From contig CM055092.1 of NCBI GenBank assembly GCA_029204225.1, forward strand, positions 43,832,433-43,896,432: 64,000 bases of DNA, read 5' to 3'. The stretch comes from Diphasiastrum complanatum. Its lineage: Eukaryota; Streptophyta; Lycopodiopsida; Lycopodiales; Lycopodiaceae. Below the pieces are notes generated by a model, which ran no database searches, had not been told where the DNA came from, and was given only the letters and a program-made list of their open reading frames with translations. Position numbers and translations under genes: made by a program. Below, piece after piece: positions 34,524 through 44,977 of this stretch (positions are counted from its first letter, which is position 1; every line of letters starts with the position of its first letter).

Positions 34524-37500
34524 ATGGCTACAAATGGAGGCTACATGTTGGAAAGCAATGATAGGCTTACCTCCCTCAACTATTCTACTTGGAAAGTAAG
34601 GATGGAGTCTTTGCTTGAGATGAATGAGTTGATGGATATTGTTGTAGGTGTGGAGGAGAGACCTTTGGCACCTCAAGAACAATTGAGGTATGACAAGAGG
34701 GCAAAGAAAGCCCTTCACATGATCAAGATGAATGTGACAAATGAGCTTATCAAAGAGGTTGGTAAGTGCACATCATCTAGTGAAGCTTGGGAAGCCTTGA
34801 AGAAGGTTTATGAATCCAAGTCTACTTCTAGAGTGTTGACTTTAAGAAGGCAAATCTTTTCTTGTATGCAAAAGAAGAGTGAGAATGGACATGCTTTTGT
34901 TTTGAGAGTTAAAGCATTGAATGATGAGTTAGCATGCATTAATGATGGCATAAATAATGAGGAGCTTGTTCAAGTGATTCTCAATGGCTTGTTGGATGAT
35001 CATGCTAATCTTGTTCAAAGTTATGCTATCCAAAAATGTTTACCAAGTGTTGGAGACTTGCAAGAGGTCTTGTTGGCTGAAGAATTCAGGTTGCAAACAA
35101 GAGTGGGAGCATCTTCTACATCTCAAGGAGGAGAAGAGGAGGCAATGTTCTCTAAAGGCAAGTTCAAGGGCAAAGGTAAAAGCAATTGGTCTAAAGGGCA
35201 AGACCAAGGTGAGCACTCTACTTTTGGCAAAAAGAAGGATAGATCTAAGCTAAAATGTTTCTATTGTGGAGTCAAAGGGCATTTTGCTAGTGATTGTTTT
35301 AAGAAAAAGAGGGATCAAGGGGAAAAGCAAACCAATCTAACTATTGATGAGGGTGGGGATGAGCTTCTTTCAAATGATGCTTTTGTTATGTCATCTTGCT
35401 TGTTGGCTAATCATGGAGACATTGATCCTTGGTGGATTGATAGTGGAGCCACTTCTCATATGACATATCATAAAGAGTATTTTTCATCTTTAATGGCATT
35501 TGATGGTGATAGGAAGGTAATCTATACCGCAAATGATGGTGAGTGTGCAATCAAGGGGATTGGCACAATTCCTATTTCACTTTCTACAAATAGGAATATA
35601 GAATTGAAAGATGTTTTGCTCATTCCATCCATTACCAAGAACTTACTTAGTGTAAGCCAAATGCTTGACAAAGGATTCAAAGTTGAGTTTGATGGTGATG
35701 CTTGCTTGATCAAAAAGGGGTGTAGTATCATTGCAAAAGGGAAAAGGCAAGGGAAATTGTTCAAGCTTGATGCATGTGTTGTTGCTAACCAAGTTGGATG
35801 CATGGCAAATGAACAAATGTCAATTCAAGAGGTATGGCATAAAAGGATGGGACATCTCAACTACAAGGCCTTGGAGGAAATAGCCAAAAAGGAGGTAGTA
35901 AGGGGACTTCCCAAGTCTCTTACTTGCTTGAATCATGTTTGTGAAGAATGTGCTTTGTCTAAATCACATAGATTGCCATATACTAGATCTATATCTAGAT
36001 CTAAGATGCCTTTTTCTCTCTTGCATTCGGATATTCATGGTGTTACTACAATTAGCAATGGAGGTGCTAAGATGTATGTAACTTTCATTGATGATTTTAG
36101 TAGATTTTGTTGGGTTTATCTACTAAAGAGCAAGGATGAGGTGTTTGATGTGTTTGTCAAGTTCAAAGTTGCTATTGAGACTCAATTTACAACCAAAATC
36201 AAATGCTTGAGGAGCGACAATGGTGGTGAATACATTTCTAACAAATTCAAAGCCTTTTGTGATGAGCATGGGATCAAGAGGGAGTACACATGTCCAAGAA
36301 CACCACAACAAAATGGAGTGGCCGAGAGGAAGAATAGAACCTTGTGTGAGAGTGCAAAGGCAATGAGATTGAATGCTAATCTTCCTAAACCTTTTTGGAG
36401 TGATGCTTTGTTGTGTGCAAATTTCCTTTGCAATAGATGGCCAAGTGTTGTATTGGAAGGAAAAACCCCTTTTGAAGCTTTGTTTGGTACGAAGCCTAAT
36501 GTCAAGTTTCTAAGAACTTTTGGATGCATTTGCTACTTCAACATTACTCTTGATGATAGAACTAAGGAGGATCCATCTTCAAGAAAGGGCATTTTTGTTG
36601 GTTATAGTGAAGTAAGCAAAGCATATAGGATTTATGTTCCTTCAATCAAGAAAGTGTTCACAAGTAGGGATGTCATTTTTGATGAAAGTAACATTCCAAA
36701 AGTTGTTTCAAGTGATGATGGTGTTGTTGCAACTAATGTGCTTGATGACAATGGAGTTGATGACACATTGGATGTGGATGTTGAAGAAGCCTCTTCAAGT
36801 CAAATTCCAAGGAGAACTCCAAGGCATAAAGTGAAACCCTCAAGGCTCACTTATGATGGCAAAGGTAAGCAAGTGGTGGATGGATCCAACTATGCTTTCC
36901 TAACTTCTTTTGATGTACCTTCATGTGTAGATGAAGCAAGGCAAAAAGAGGAATGGATCCAAGCAATGGATCTTGAGTTTGAAGCACTTATGAAGAACAA
37001 CACATGGAGATTGGTGGAGCTTCCAAAGGGCAAAAGTGCAATTGGATGCAAATGGATCTTCAAGGTAAAGACAAATCAAGATGGATCTATCAACAAGTTC
37101 AAGGCAAGGTTGGTGGCTAAAGGTTATGCTCAAGAGCATGGCATTGACTATGAGGAAACCTTTGCACCCGTGGCAAAGATGGTGAGCATAAGAGTAATTA
37201 TTTCCCTTGCAACTCTTTATGGATGGGATCTTTGGCAATTAGACATTTCTAATGCTTTCTTGAATGGTGATCTTGAAGAGGAAGTCTACATGGAGCAACC
37301 CGAGAGCTATGTTTCTCATAGCAAGCCTAATCATGTGTGTTTTCTACAAAAAAGTTTGTATGGTCTTAAGCAAGCACCAAGGAGTTGGTATGCTAGGCTT
37401 AACTCTTTTCTACTTTCTCAAAACTTCACTATGAGTGAGTATGATCATTCACTTTACTTTAGAATTAGTGCTAATGATGTTACAATCCTTCTAATTTATG

Positions 37501-38474
37501 TGGATGACATTATTTTAAGTGGAGGGAACAAGGAAGATATAGAAGATATCAAGAAAGCACTAAAAAAGGAATTTGAAGTGCATGATCTTGGTCTTTTGAG
37601 CTATATCTTAGGAATAGAAGTAATTAGAACTTCTCAAATCACTTTTATTTCACAAGAGAAGTATGCTATTTCTATTCTCAATAGATTTCATATGGTAGAT
37701 GCAAATCCTATTGATACACCTATGGAATCACATGTAAAGCTAACTATAAGAGGTAATGAAAGATCCTTCGAGGACATTACTCTCTATAGGAAGCTAATAG
37801 GTTCTCTTATATATCTAACCATCACAAGACCTGATTTATCTTATTGTGTTGGTAGATTAAGCCAATTCATGCAAGATCCTAGCATAGAACATTGGAAACT
37901 AGGAAAGAGGATCTTGAGATACATCTCGGGAACAAAAGATTTTGGCATTGTTTATAGAGGCTCATCACCTAACTTATTTGGTTTTTCAGATTCAGATTTT
38001 GCAGGAGACCTTATGGATAGAAAATCCATAAATGCACATGCTATTTTCATAGGTGATGGAGCTATCTCATGGATGTCGAAGAAACAAGCAACTATATCAC
38101 TTTCTTCTAGTGAGGCCGAGTACAAAGCTTTGACATCATGCACAAAGGAGATGGTGTGGATCAAGAGGATGATTATGGAGCTTCATTTGCTGGATTTTTC
38201 AGAGAGTCCAATCATCTTTTGTGACAACCTTTCAGCCCAAAGTCTAGCAAGCAATCCGGTTTTCCATGCAAGGAGCAAACATATCGAGGTGGCTTACCAT
38301 TTTGTGAGAGAACAAGTGTTGGCAAAAGAGATCAAGCTTGAACATGTCCCATCAAAGGAATGTGTGGCTGATATCTTTACCAAAGCATTGGGAAAGGACT
38401 TATTTTTCAAGCATAGAACAAGTCTTGGTGTACTTTCTAAATCTATGCTAAAACTAGTTGAAGAGGGAGTGTGA
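34524..38474 (+). CDS. Copia-C1 Gag-Pol polyprotein
   Basis: A single uninterrupted frame of 1316 residues. In order: Gag core (about 1-235), CCHC zinc knuckle CFYCGVKGHFASDC (245-258), aspartic protease with DSGAT (catalytic D306), and GAG-pre-integrase HHCC (H439, H444, C473, C476). The integrase has D503, D565 and E601; the D-to-E spacing of 35 residues is canonical. The copia RT (about 822-1065) has the YVDD box at 992-995, followed by RNase H (about 1150-1290, with SSSEAEY and KHIEV). All catalytic residues are present, and length and order are typical of an intact Ty1/copia element. The start is preceded by a leader of about 600 nt; the stop TGA lies within the first bases of the 3' LTR. 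Its translation and all shadow frames match the C2 copy, so it is probably recent. Confidence 0.95.
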   Translation: MATNGGYMLESNDRLTSLNYSTWKVRMESLLEMNELMDIVVGVEERPLAPQEQLRYDKRAKKALHMIKMNVTNELIKEVGKCTSSSEAWEALKKVYESKSTSRVLTLRRQIFSCMQKKSENGHAFVLRVKALNDELACINDGINNEELVQVILNGLLDDHANLVQSYAIQKCLPSVGDLQEVLLAEEFRLQTRVGASSTSQGGEEEAMFSKGKFKGKGKSNWSKGQDQGEHSTFGKKKDRSKLKCFYCGVKGHFASDCFKKKRDQGEKQTNLTIDEGGDELLSNDAFVMSSCLLANHGDIDPWWIDSGATSHMTYHKEYFSSLMAFDGDRKVIYTANDGECAIKGIGTIPISLSTNRNIELKDVLLIPSITKNLLSVSQMLDKGFKVEFDGDACLIKKGCSIIAKGKRQGKLFKLDACVVANQVGCMANEQMSIQEVWHKRMGHLNYKALEEIAKKEVVRGLPKSLTCLNHVCEECALSKSHRLPYTRSISRSKMPFSLLHSDIHGVTTISNGGAKMYVTFIDDFSRFCWVYLLKSKDEVFDVFVKFKVAIETQFTTKIKCLRSDNGGEYISNKFKAFCDEHGIKREYTCPRTPQQNGVAERKNRTLCESAKAMRLNANLPKPFWSDALLCANFLCNRWPSVVLEGKTPFEALFGTKPNVKFLRTFGCICYFNITLDDRTKEDPSSRKGIFVGYSEVSKAYRIYVPSIKKVFTSRDVIFDESNIPKVVSSDDGVVATNVLDDNGVDDTLDVDVEEASSSQIPRRTPRHKVKPSRLTYDGKGKQVVDGSNYAFLTSFDVPSCVDEARQKEEWIQAMDLEFEALMKNNTWRLVELPKGKSAIGCKWIFKVKTNQDGSINKFKARLVAKGYAQEHGIDYEETFAPVAKMVSIRVIISLATLYGWDLWQLDISNAFLNGDLEEEVYMEQPESYVSHSKPNHVCFLQKSLYGLKQAPRSWYARLNSFLLSQNFTMSEYDHSLYFRISANDVTILLIYVDDIILSGGNKEDIEDIKKALKKEFEVHDLGLLSYILGIEVIRTSQITFISQEKYAISILNRFHMVDANPIDTPMESHVKLTIRGNERSFEDITLYRKLIGSLIYLTITRPDLSYCVGRLSQFMQDPSIEHWKLGKRILRYISGTKDFGIVYRGSSPNLFGFSDSDFAGDLMDRKSINAHAIFIGDGAISWMSKKQATISLSSSEAEYKALTSCTKEMVWIKRMIMELHLLDFSESPIIFCDNLSAQSLASNPVFHARSKHIEVAYHFVREQVLAKEIKLEHVPSKECVADIFTKALGKDLFFKHRTSLGVLSKSMLKLVEEGV
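38460..38469 (+). other. Copia-C1 polypurine tract
   Basis: The purine run gaagagggag immediately precedes the TGTG of LTR 2; it primes plus-strand synthesis in LTR elements. The same tract precedes LTR 4 at 44326-44335. Confidence 0.85.
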
Positions 38475-39117
38475 AAAATTGTCAACTAGTAGTATTTTCC
38501 TAACTTGAGATTTTGTAGGCCTATGGCCAAATAAAAGTTAGAGATAGGTTCATACATGTATGTAGAGGCCCAAAGTATGTGTACACTACTTTTGAGGTCA
38601 CATTAATTAGAGGAGGTCGAGTGTGGAGCTCTTCTATTGGCTCATAATTTGGTGCATTCCTATTTGACCAAATTTCTAGGTATATGGGTGAATCCTATTG
38701 GACCCCAATTTTAGCCTATCATAAGACAAGTGGCCAAGAGGCACTATGGCTGCTATAAATAGCCATCTCCACGAGTATGTACACATCTCATTTTCATTCT
38801 ATTGAATGAATGTTATGCTCTTTGAAGATCCATCTTCTTCTCTCTCACTTTTTTGTTCATATCTTGCATTCTAGCCACTAGAATTGTGATTTCTTTGTTG
38901 CTATGGCTTCACACGTGTGAAATGCAGGTTGTAGGCTCTGAAGTACGGACAGGGACAGCAAGTTTCTGTTTGTGGAAGCTTATGATCAGATTTTGATGTT
39001 TAGTTGATGTTTAGTATGCTTAACATCACAATTTCTATCATTTTTTCAATCTAGATGTGCATAACTTCCATGGCCAAGATCTTTATGAAACTTTAGCATC
39101 TTTTGGATCTGAGTTTT
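38470..39117 (+). repeat. Copia-C LTR 2 (3' LTR of C1), last 5 nt missing
   Basis: Identical to LTR 3 as far as I can see, from TGTGAAAAATTGTCAAC to GAGTTTT. The last five bases TCACA are missing and are replaced by GGATTTGGAG (39118-39127), after which LTR 3 starts. Confidence 0.92.
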
Positions 39118-39127
39118 GGATTTGGAG

Positions 39128-39780
39128 TGTGAAAAATTGTCAACTAGTAGTATTTTCCTAACTTGAGATTTTGTAGGCCTATGGCCAAATAAAAGTTAGA
39201 GATAGGTTCATACATGTATGTAGAGGCCCAAAGTATGTGTACACTACTTTTGAGGTCACATTAATTAGAGGAGGTCGAGTGTGGAGCTCTTCTATTGGCT
39301 CATAATTTGGTGCATTCCTATTTGACCAAATTTCTAGGTATATGGGTGAATCCTATTGGACCCCAATTTTAGCCTATCATAAGACAAGTGGCCAAGAGGC
39401 ACTATGGCTGCTATAAATAGCCATCTCCACGAGTATGTACACATCTCATTTTCATTCTATTGAATGAATGTTATGCTCTTTGAAGATCCATCTTCTTCTC
39501 TCTCACTTTTTTGTTCATATCTTGCATTCTAGCCACTAGAATTGTGATTTCTTTGTTGCTATGGCTTCACACGTGTGAAATGCAGGTTGTAGGCTCTGAA
39601 GTACGGACAGGGACAGCAAGTTTCTGTTTGTGGAAGCTTATGATCAGATTTTGATGTTTAGTTGATGTTTAGTATGCTTAACATCACAATTTCTATCATT
39701 TTTTCAATCTAGATGTGCATAACTTCCATGGCCAAGATCTTTATGAAACTTTAGCATCTTTTGGATCTGAGTTTTTCACA
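39128..39780 (+). repeat. Copia-C LTR 3 (5' LTR of C2), complete
   Basis: The only complete LTR of the four: 653 bp, from TGTGAAAAATTG to GAGTTTTTCACA, with 9-bp inverted termini TGTGAAAAA/TTTTTCACA. A TATA box is at 39412-39419. Confidence 0.92.
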
Positions 39781-39792
39781 TGGTATCAGAGC
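39781..39792 (+). other. Copia-C2 primer binding site
   Basis: TGGTATCAGAGC adjacent to the LTR end; the initiator tRNA-Met complement. Confidence 0.92.
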
Positions 39793-40389
39793 ATTAGGCG
39801 GCCAAATGTGCAGGTTTTGCCAGATTTAGAAGAGATTTGTGGGCGAGTTTGCTTTTGTAGCATTCCAATCAAGTTTCTAGCTAAAAATCTTGTTGATTTA
39901 TGTGTAGAAATTGGATCTTTGTGATCAAAACATCATTTGTATGCATTTCAATTGAAGTAGGGCGAATTCCCTCTATACTTATCAGAATAAGGAGACAAAA
40001 ATTGTTTTGGAAAGAGGGAGATGCAAGATCCAACAAGATCCTATTAGTTTTCCATTCTAGCATATAGTTTTTTGATTCAATTTCTTGCTTCTTCATGTCA
40101 AAAACTTCAAAATTGATGTAACCCTCTGATTTTCAGTTTGCTGAATGATTCAAGAGTGTATTTCAATCTTAGGAGTGAGGGAAAAGCAAGTATATTGAGG
40201 TTTGGTCTTGGTTTGATCAAGAAATCATAAAACTAGTGGCTAAAATTGAGAAAAAAGTGAGGAAAAGAGAGAAAAAGTAAGGTTTTAGGTTCCAAATCTT
40301 TGTGATTTCTTCTTGTGGTTCATTTGTTGATTCAAGAGAGTGCTTAGTGCATTGGAACAGGTCAAAGATCAGAGATCAATCATTGCAAC

Positions 40390-43300
40390 ATGGCTACAAA
40401 TGGAGGCTACATGTTGGAAAGCAATGATAGGCTTACCTCCCTCAACTATTCTACTTGGAAAGTAAGGATGGAGTCTTTGCTTGAGATGAATGAGTTGATG
40501 GATATTGTTGTAGGTGTGGAGGAGAGACCTTTGGCACCTCAAGAACAATTGAGGTATGACAAGAGGGCAAAGAAAGCCCTTCACATGATCAAGATGAATG
40601 TGACAAATGAGCTTATCAAAGAGGTTGGTAAGTGCACATCATCTAGTGAAGCTTGGGAAGCCTTGAAGAAGGTTTATGAATCCAAGTCTACTTCTAGAGT
40701 GTTGACTTTAAGAAGGCAAATCTTTTCTTGTATGCAAAAGAAGAGTGAGAATGGACATGCTTTTGTTTTGAGAGTTAAAGCATTGAATGATGAGTTAGCA
40801 TGCATTAATGATGGCATAAATAATGAGGAGCTTGTTCAAGTGATTCTCAATGGCTTGTTGGATGATCATGCTAATCTTGTTCAAAGTTATGCTATCCAAA
40901 AATGTTTACCAAGTGTTGGAGACTTGCAAGAGGTCTTGTTGGCTGAAGAATTCAGGTTGCAAACAAGAGTGGGAGCATCTTCTACATCTCAAGGAGGAGA
41001 AGAGGAGGCAATGTTCTCTAAAGGCAAGTTCAAGGGCAAAGGTAAAAGCAATTGGTCTAAAGGGCAAGACCAAGGTGAGCACTCTACTTTTGGCAAAAAG
41101 AAGGATAGATCTAAGCTAAAATGTTTCTATTGTGGAGTCAAAGGGCATTTTGCTAGTGATTGTTTTAAGAAAAAGAGGGATCAAGGGGAAAAGCAAACCA
41201 ATCTAACTATTGATGAGGGTGGGGATGAGCTTCTTTCAAATGATGCTTTTGTTATGTCATCTTGCTTGTTGGCTAATCATGGAGACATTGATCCTTGGTG
41301 GATTGATAGTGGAGCCACTTCTCATATGACATATCATAAAGAGTATTTTTCATCTTTAATGGCATTTGATGGTGATAGGAAGGTAATCTATACCGCAAAT
41401 GATGGTGAGTGTGCAATCAAGGGGATTGGCACAATTCCTATTTCACTTTCTACAAATAGGAATATAGAATTGAAAGATGTTTTGCTCATTCCATCCATTA
41501 CCAAGAACTTACTTAGTGTAAGCCAAATGCTTGACAAAGGATTCAAAGTTGAGTTTGATGGTGATGCTTGCTTGATCAAAAAGGGGTGTAGTATCATTGC
41601 AAAAGGGAAAAGGCAAGGGAAATTGTTCAAGCTTGATGCATGTGTTGTTGCTAACCAAGTTGGATGCATGGCAAATGAACAAATGTCAATTCAAGAGGTA
41701 TGGCATAAAAGGATGGGACATCTCAACTACAAGGCCTTGGAGGAAATAGCCAAAAAGGAGGTAGTAAGGGGACTTCCCAAGTCTCTTACTTGCTTGAATC
41801 ATGTTTGTGAAGAATGTGCTTTGTCTAAATCACATAGATTGCCATATACTAGATCTATATCTAGATCTAAGATGCCTTTTTCTCTCTTGCATTCGGATAT
41901 TCATGGTGTTACTACAATTAGCAATGGAGGTGCTAAGATGTATGTAACTTTCATTGATGATTTTAGTAGATTTTGTTGGGTTTATCTACTAAAGAGCAAG
42001 GATGAGGTGTTTGATGTGTTTGTCAAGTTCAAAGTTGCTATTGAGACTCAATTTACAACCAAAATCAAATGCTTGAGGAGCGACAATGGTGGTGAATACA
42101 TTTCTAACAAATTCAAAGCCTTTTGTGATGAGCATGGGATCAAGAGGGAGTACACATGTCCAAGAACACCACAACAAAATGGAGTGGCCGAGAGGAAGAA
42201 TAGAACCTTGTGTGAGAGTGCAAAGGCAATGAGATTGAATGCTAATCTTCCTAAACCTTTTTGGAGTGATGCTTTGTTGTGTGCAAATTTCCTTTGCAAT
42301 AGATGGCCAAGTGTTGTATTGGAAGGAAAAACCCCTTTTGAAGCTTTGTTTGGTACGAAGCCTAATGTCAAGTTTCTAAGAACTTTTGGATGCATTTGCT
42401 ACTTCAACATTACTCTTGATGATAGAACTAAGGAGGATCCATCTTCAAGAAAGGGCATTTTTGTTGGTTATAGTGAAGTAAGCAAAGCATATAGGATTTA
42501 TGTTCCTTCAATCAAGAAAGTGTTCACAAGTAGGGATGTCATTTTTGATGAAAGTAACATTCCAAAAGTTGTTTCAAGTGATGATGGTGTTGTTGCAACT
42601 AATGTGCTTGATGACAATGGAGTTGATGACACATTGGATGTGGATGTTGAAGAAGCCTCTTCAAGTCAAATTCCAAGGAGAACTCCAAGGCATAAAGTGA
42701 AACCCTCAAGGCTCACTTATGATGGCAAAGGTAAGCAAGTGGTGGATGGATCCAACTATGCTTTCCTAACTTCTTTTGATGTACCTTCATGTGTAGATGA
42801 AGCAAGGCAAAAAGAGGAATGGATCCAAGCAATGGATCTTGAGTTTGAAGCACTTATGAAGAACAACACATGGAGATTGGTGGAGCTTCCAAAGGGCAAA
42901 AGTGCAATTGGATGCAAATGGATCTTCAAGGTAAAGACAAATCAAGATGGATCTATCAACAAGTTCAAGGCAAGGTTGGTGGCTAAAGGTTATGCTCAAG
43001 AGCATGGCATTGACTATGAGGAAACCTTTGCACCCGTGGCAAAGATGGTGAGCATAAGAGTAATTATTTCCCTTGCAACTCTTTATGGATGGGATCTTTG
43101 GCAATTAGACATTTCTAATGCTTTCTTGAATGGTGATCTTGAAGAGGAAGTCTACATGGAGCAACCCGAGAGCTATGTTTCTCATAGCAAGCCTAATCAT
43201 GTGTGTTTTCTACAAAAAAGTTTGTATGGTCTTAAGCAAGCACCAAGGAGTTGGTATGCTAGGCTTAACTCTTTTCTACTTTCTCAAAACTTCACTATGA

Positions 43301-44340
43301 GTGAGTATGATCATTCACTTTACTTTAGAATTAGTGCTAATGATGTTACAATCCTTCTAATTTATGTGGATGACATTATTTTAAGTGGAGGGAACAAGGA
43401 AGATATAGAAGATATCAAGAAAGCACTAAAAAAGGAATTTGAAGTGCATGATCTTGGTCTTTTGAGCTATATCTTAGGAATAGAAGTAATTAGAACTTCT
43501 CAAATCACTTTTATTTCACAAGAGAAGTATGCTATTTCTATTCTCAATAGATTTCATATGGTAGATGCAAATCCTATTGATACACCTATGGAATCACATG
43601 TAAAGCTAACTATAAGAGGTAATGAAAGATCCTTCGAGGACATTACTCTCTATAGGAAGCTAATAGGTTCTCTTATATATCTAACCATCACAAGACCTGA
43701 TTTATCTTATTGTGTTGGTAGATTAAGCCAATTCATGCAAGATCCTAGCATAGAACATTGGAAACTAGGAAAGAGGATCTTGAGATACATCTCGGGAACA
43801 AAAGATTTTGGCATTGTTTATAGAGGCTCATCACCTAACTTATTTGGTTTTTCAGATTCAGATTTTGCAGGAGACCTTATGGATAGAAAATCCATAAATG
43901 CACATGCTATTTTCATAGGTGATGGAGCTATCTCATGGATGTCGAAGAAACAAGCAACTATATCACTTTCTTCTAGTGAGGCCGAGTACAAAGCTTTGAC
44001 ATCATGCACAAAGGAGATGGTGTGGATCAAGAGGATGATTATGGAGCTTCATTTGCTGGATTTTTCAGAGAGTCCAATCATCTTTTGTGACAACCTTTCA
44101 GCCCAAAGTCTAGCAAGCAATCCGGTTTTCCATGCAAGGAGCAAACATATCGAGGTGGCTTACCATTTTGTGAGAGAACAAGTGTTGGCAAAAGAGATCA
44201 AGCTTGAACATGTCCCATCAAAGGAATGTGTGGCTGATATCTTTACCAAAGCATTGGGAAAGGACTTATTTTTCAAGCATAGAACAAGTCTTGGTGTACT
44301 TTCTAAATCTATGCTAAAACTAGTTGAAGAGGGAGTGTGA
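40390..44340 (+). CDS. Copia-C2 Gag-Pol polyprotein
   Basis: A second 1316-residue Gag-Pol, offset by 5866 bp from C1 and identical to it in predicted protein; the other frames also give identical translations, so nucleotide identity must be at or near 100 percent. The domain order and catalytic residues are those of C1: CCHC 245-258, protease D306, integrase D503/D565/E601, RT YVDD 992-995, RNase H C-terminal. The leader, primer site and PPT are intact. Since both copies and all four LTRs show no visible divergence, either the two molecules come from one source at one time, or this is a recent duplication or an assembly duplication. Confidence 0.95.
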   Translation: MATNGGYMLESNDRLTSLNYSTWKVRMESLLEMNELMDIVVGVEERPLAPQEQLRYDKRAKKALHMIKMNVTNELIKEVGKCTSSSEAWEALKKVYESKSTSRVLTLRRQIFSCMQKKSENGHAFVLRVKALNDELACINDGINNEELVQVILNGLLDDHANLVQSYAIQKCLPSVGDLQEVLLAEEFRLQTRVGASSTSQGGEEEAMFSKGKFKGKGKSNWSKGQDQGEHSTFGKKKDRSKLKCFYCGVKGHFASDCFKKKRDQGEKQTNLTIDEGGDELLSNDAFVMSSCLLANHGDIDPWWIDSGATSHMTYHKEYFSSLMAFDGDRKVIYTANDGECAIKGIGTIPISLSTNRNIELKDVLLIPSITKNLLSVSQMLDKGFKVEFDGDACLIKKGCSIIAKGKRQGKLFKLDACVVANQVGCMANEQMSIQEVWHKRMGHLNYKALEEIAKKEVVRGLPKSLTCLNHVCEECALSKSHRLPYTRSISRSKMPFSLLHSDIHGVTTISNGGAKMYVTFIDDFSRFCWVYLLKSKDEVFDVFVKFKVAIETQFTTKIKCLRSDNGGEYISNKFKAFCDEHGIKREYTCPRTPQQNGVAERKNRTLCESAKAMRLNANLPKPFWSDALLCANFLCNRWPSVVLEGKTPFEALFGTKPNVKFLRTFGCICYFNITLDDRTKEDPSSRKGIFVGYSEVSKAYRIYVPSIKKVFTSRDVIFDESNIPKVVSSDDGVVATNVLDDNGVDDTLDVDVEEASSSQIPRRTPRHKVKPSRLTYDGKGKQVVDGSNYAFLTSFDVPSCVDEARQKEEWIQAMDLEFEALMKNNTWRLVELPKGKSAIGCKWIFKVKTNQDGSINKFKARLVAKGYAQEHGIDYEETFAPVAKMVSIRVIISLATLYGWDLWQLDISNAFLNGDLEEEVYMEQPESYVSHSKPNHVCFLQKSLYGLKQAPRSWYARLNSFLLSQNFTMSEYDHSLYFRISANDVTILLIYVDDIILSGGNKEDIEDIKKALKKEFEVHDLGLLSYILGIEVIRTSQITFISQEKYAISILNRFHMVDANPIDTPMESHVKLTIRGNERSFEDITLYRKLIGSLIYLTITRPDLSYCVGRLSQFMQDPSIEHWKLGKRILRYISGTKDFGIVYRGSSPNLFGFSDSDFAGDLMDRKSINAHAIFIGDGAISWMSKKQATISLSSSEAEYKALTSCTKEMVWIKRMIMELHLLDFSESPIIFCDNLSAQSLASNPVFHARSKHIEVAYHFVREQVLAKEIKLEHVPSKECVADIFTKALGKDLFFKHRTSLGVLSKSMLKLVEEGV

Positions 44341-44974
44341 AAAATTGTCAACTAGTAGTATTTTCCTAACTTGAGATTTTGTAGGCCTATGGCCAAATAA
44401 AAGTTAGAGATAGGTTCATACATGTATGTAGAGGCCCAAAGTATGTGTACACTACTTTTGAGGTCACATTAATTAGAGGAGGTCGAGTGTGGAGCTCTTC
44501 TATTGGCTCATAATTTGGTGCATTCCTATTTGACCAAATTTCTAGGTATATGGGTGAATCCTATTGGACCCCAATTTTAGCCTATCATAAGACAAGTGGC
44601 CAAGAGGCACTATGGCTGCTATAAATAGCCATCTCCACGAGTATGTACACATCTCATTTTCATTCTATTGAATGAATGTTATGCTCTTTGAAGATCCATC
44701 TTCTTCTCTCTCACTTTTTTGTTCATATCTTGCATTCTAGCCACTAGAATTGTGATTTCTTTGTTGCTATGGCTTCACACGTGTGAAATGCAGGTTGTAG
44801 GCTCTGAAGTACGGACAGGGACAGCAAGTTTCTGTTTGTGGAAGCTTATGATCAGATTTTGATGTTTAGTTGATGTTTAGTATGCTTAACATCACAATTT
44901 CTATCATTTTTTCAATCTAGATGTGCATAACTTCCATGGCCAAGATCTTTATGAAACTTTAGCATCTTTTGGAT
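44336..44974 (+). repeat. Copia-C LTR 4 (3' LTR of C2), last 14 nt missing
   Basis: It starts TGTGAAAAATTG and matches the complete LTR to ...CATCTTTTGGAT. The final 14 bases (CTGAGTTTTTCACA) are missing. Copia-A sequence (GACATCATAG) follows at once. Confidence 0.9.
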
Positions 44975-44977
44975 GAC

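Larger units (their letters stand above)
33275..44974 (+). mobile_element. Copia-C array: two complete copia elements joined LTR to LTR
   Basis: Order: LTR1-internal-LTR2-10 bp-LTR3-internal-LTR4, all in the plus orientation, inserted in the opposite-strand Copia-A integrase/RT region. Simple LTR-LTR unequal exchange would leave three LTRs (the middle one shared), not four with an abnormal junction. The bases TGAC at 33272-33275 and 44974-44977 flank the array as a 4-bp direct repeat that overlaps the trimmed LTR ends. Confidence 0.9.
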
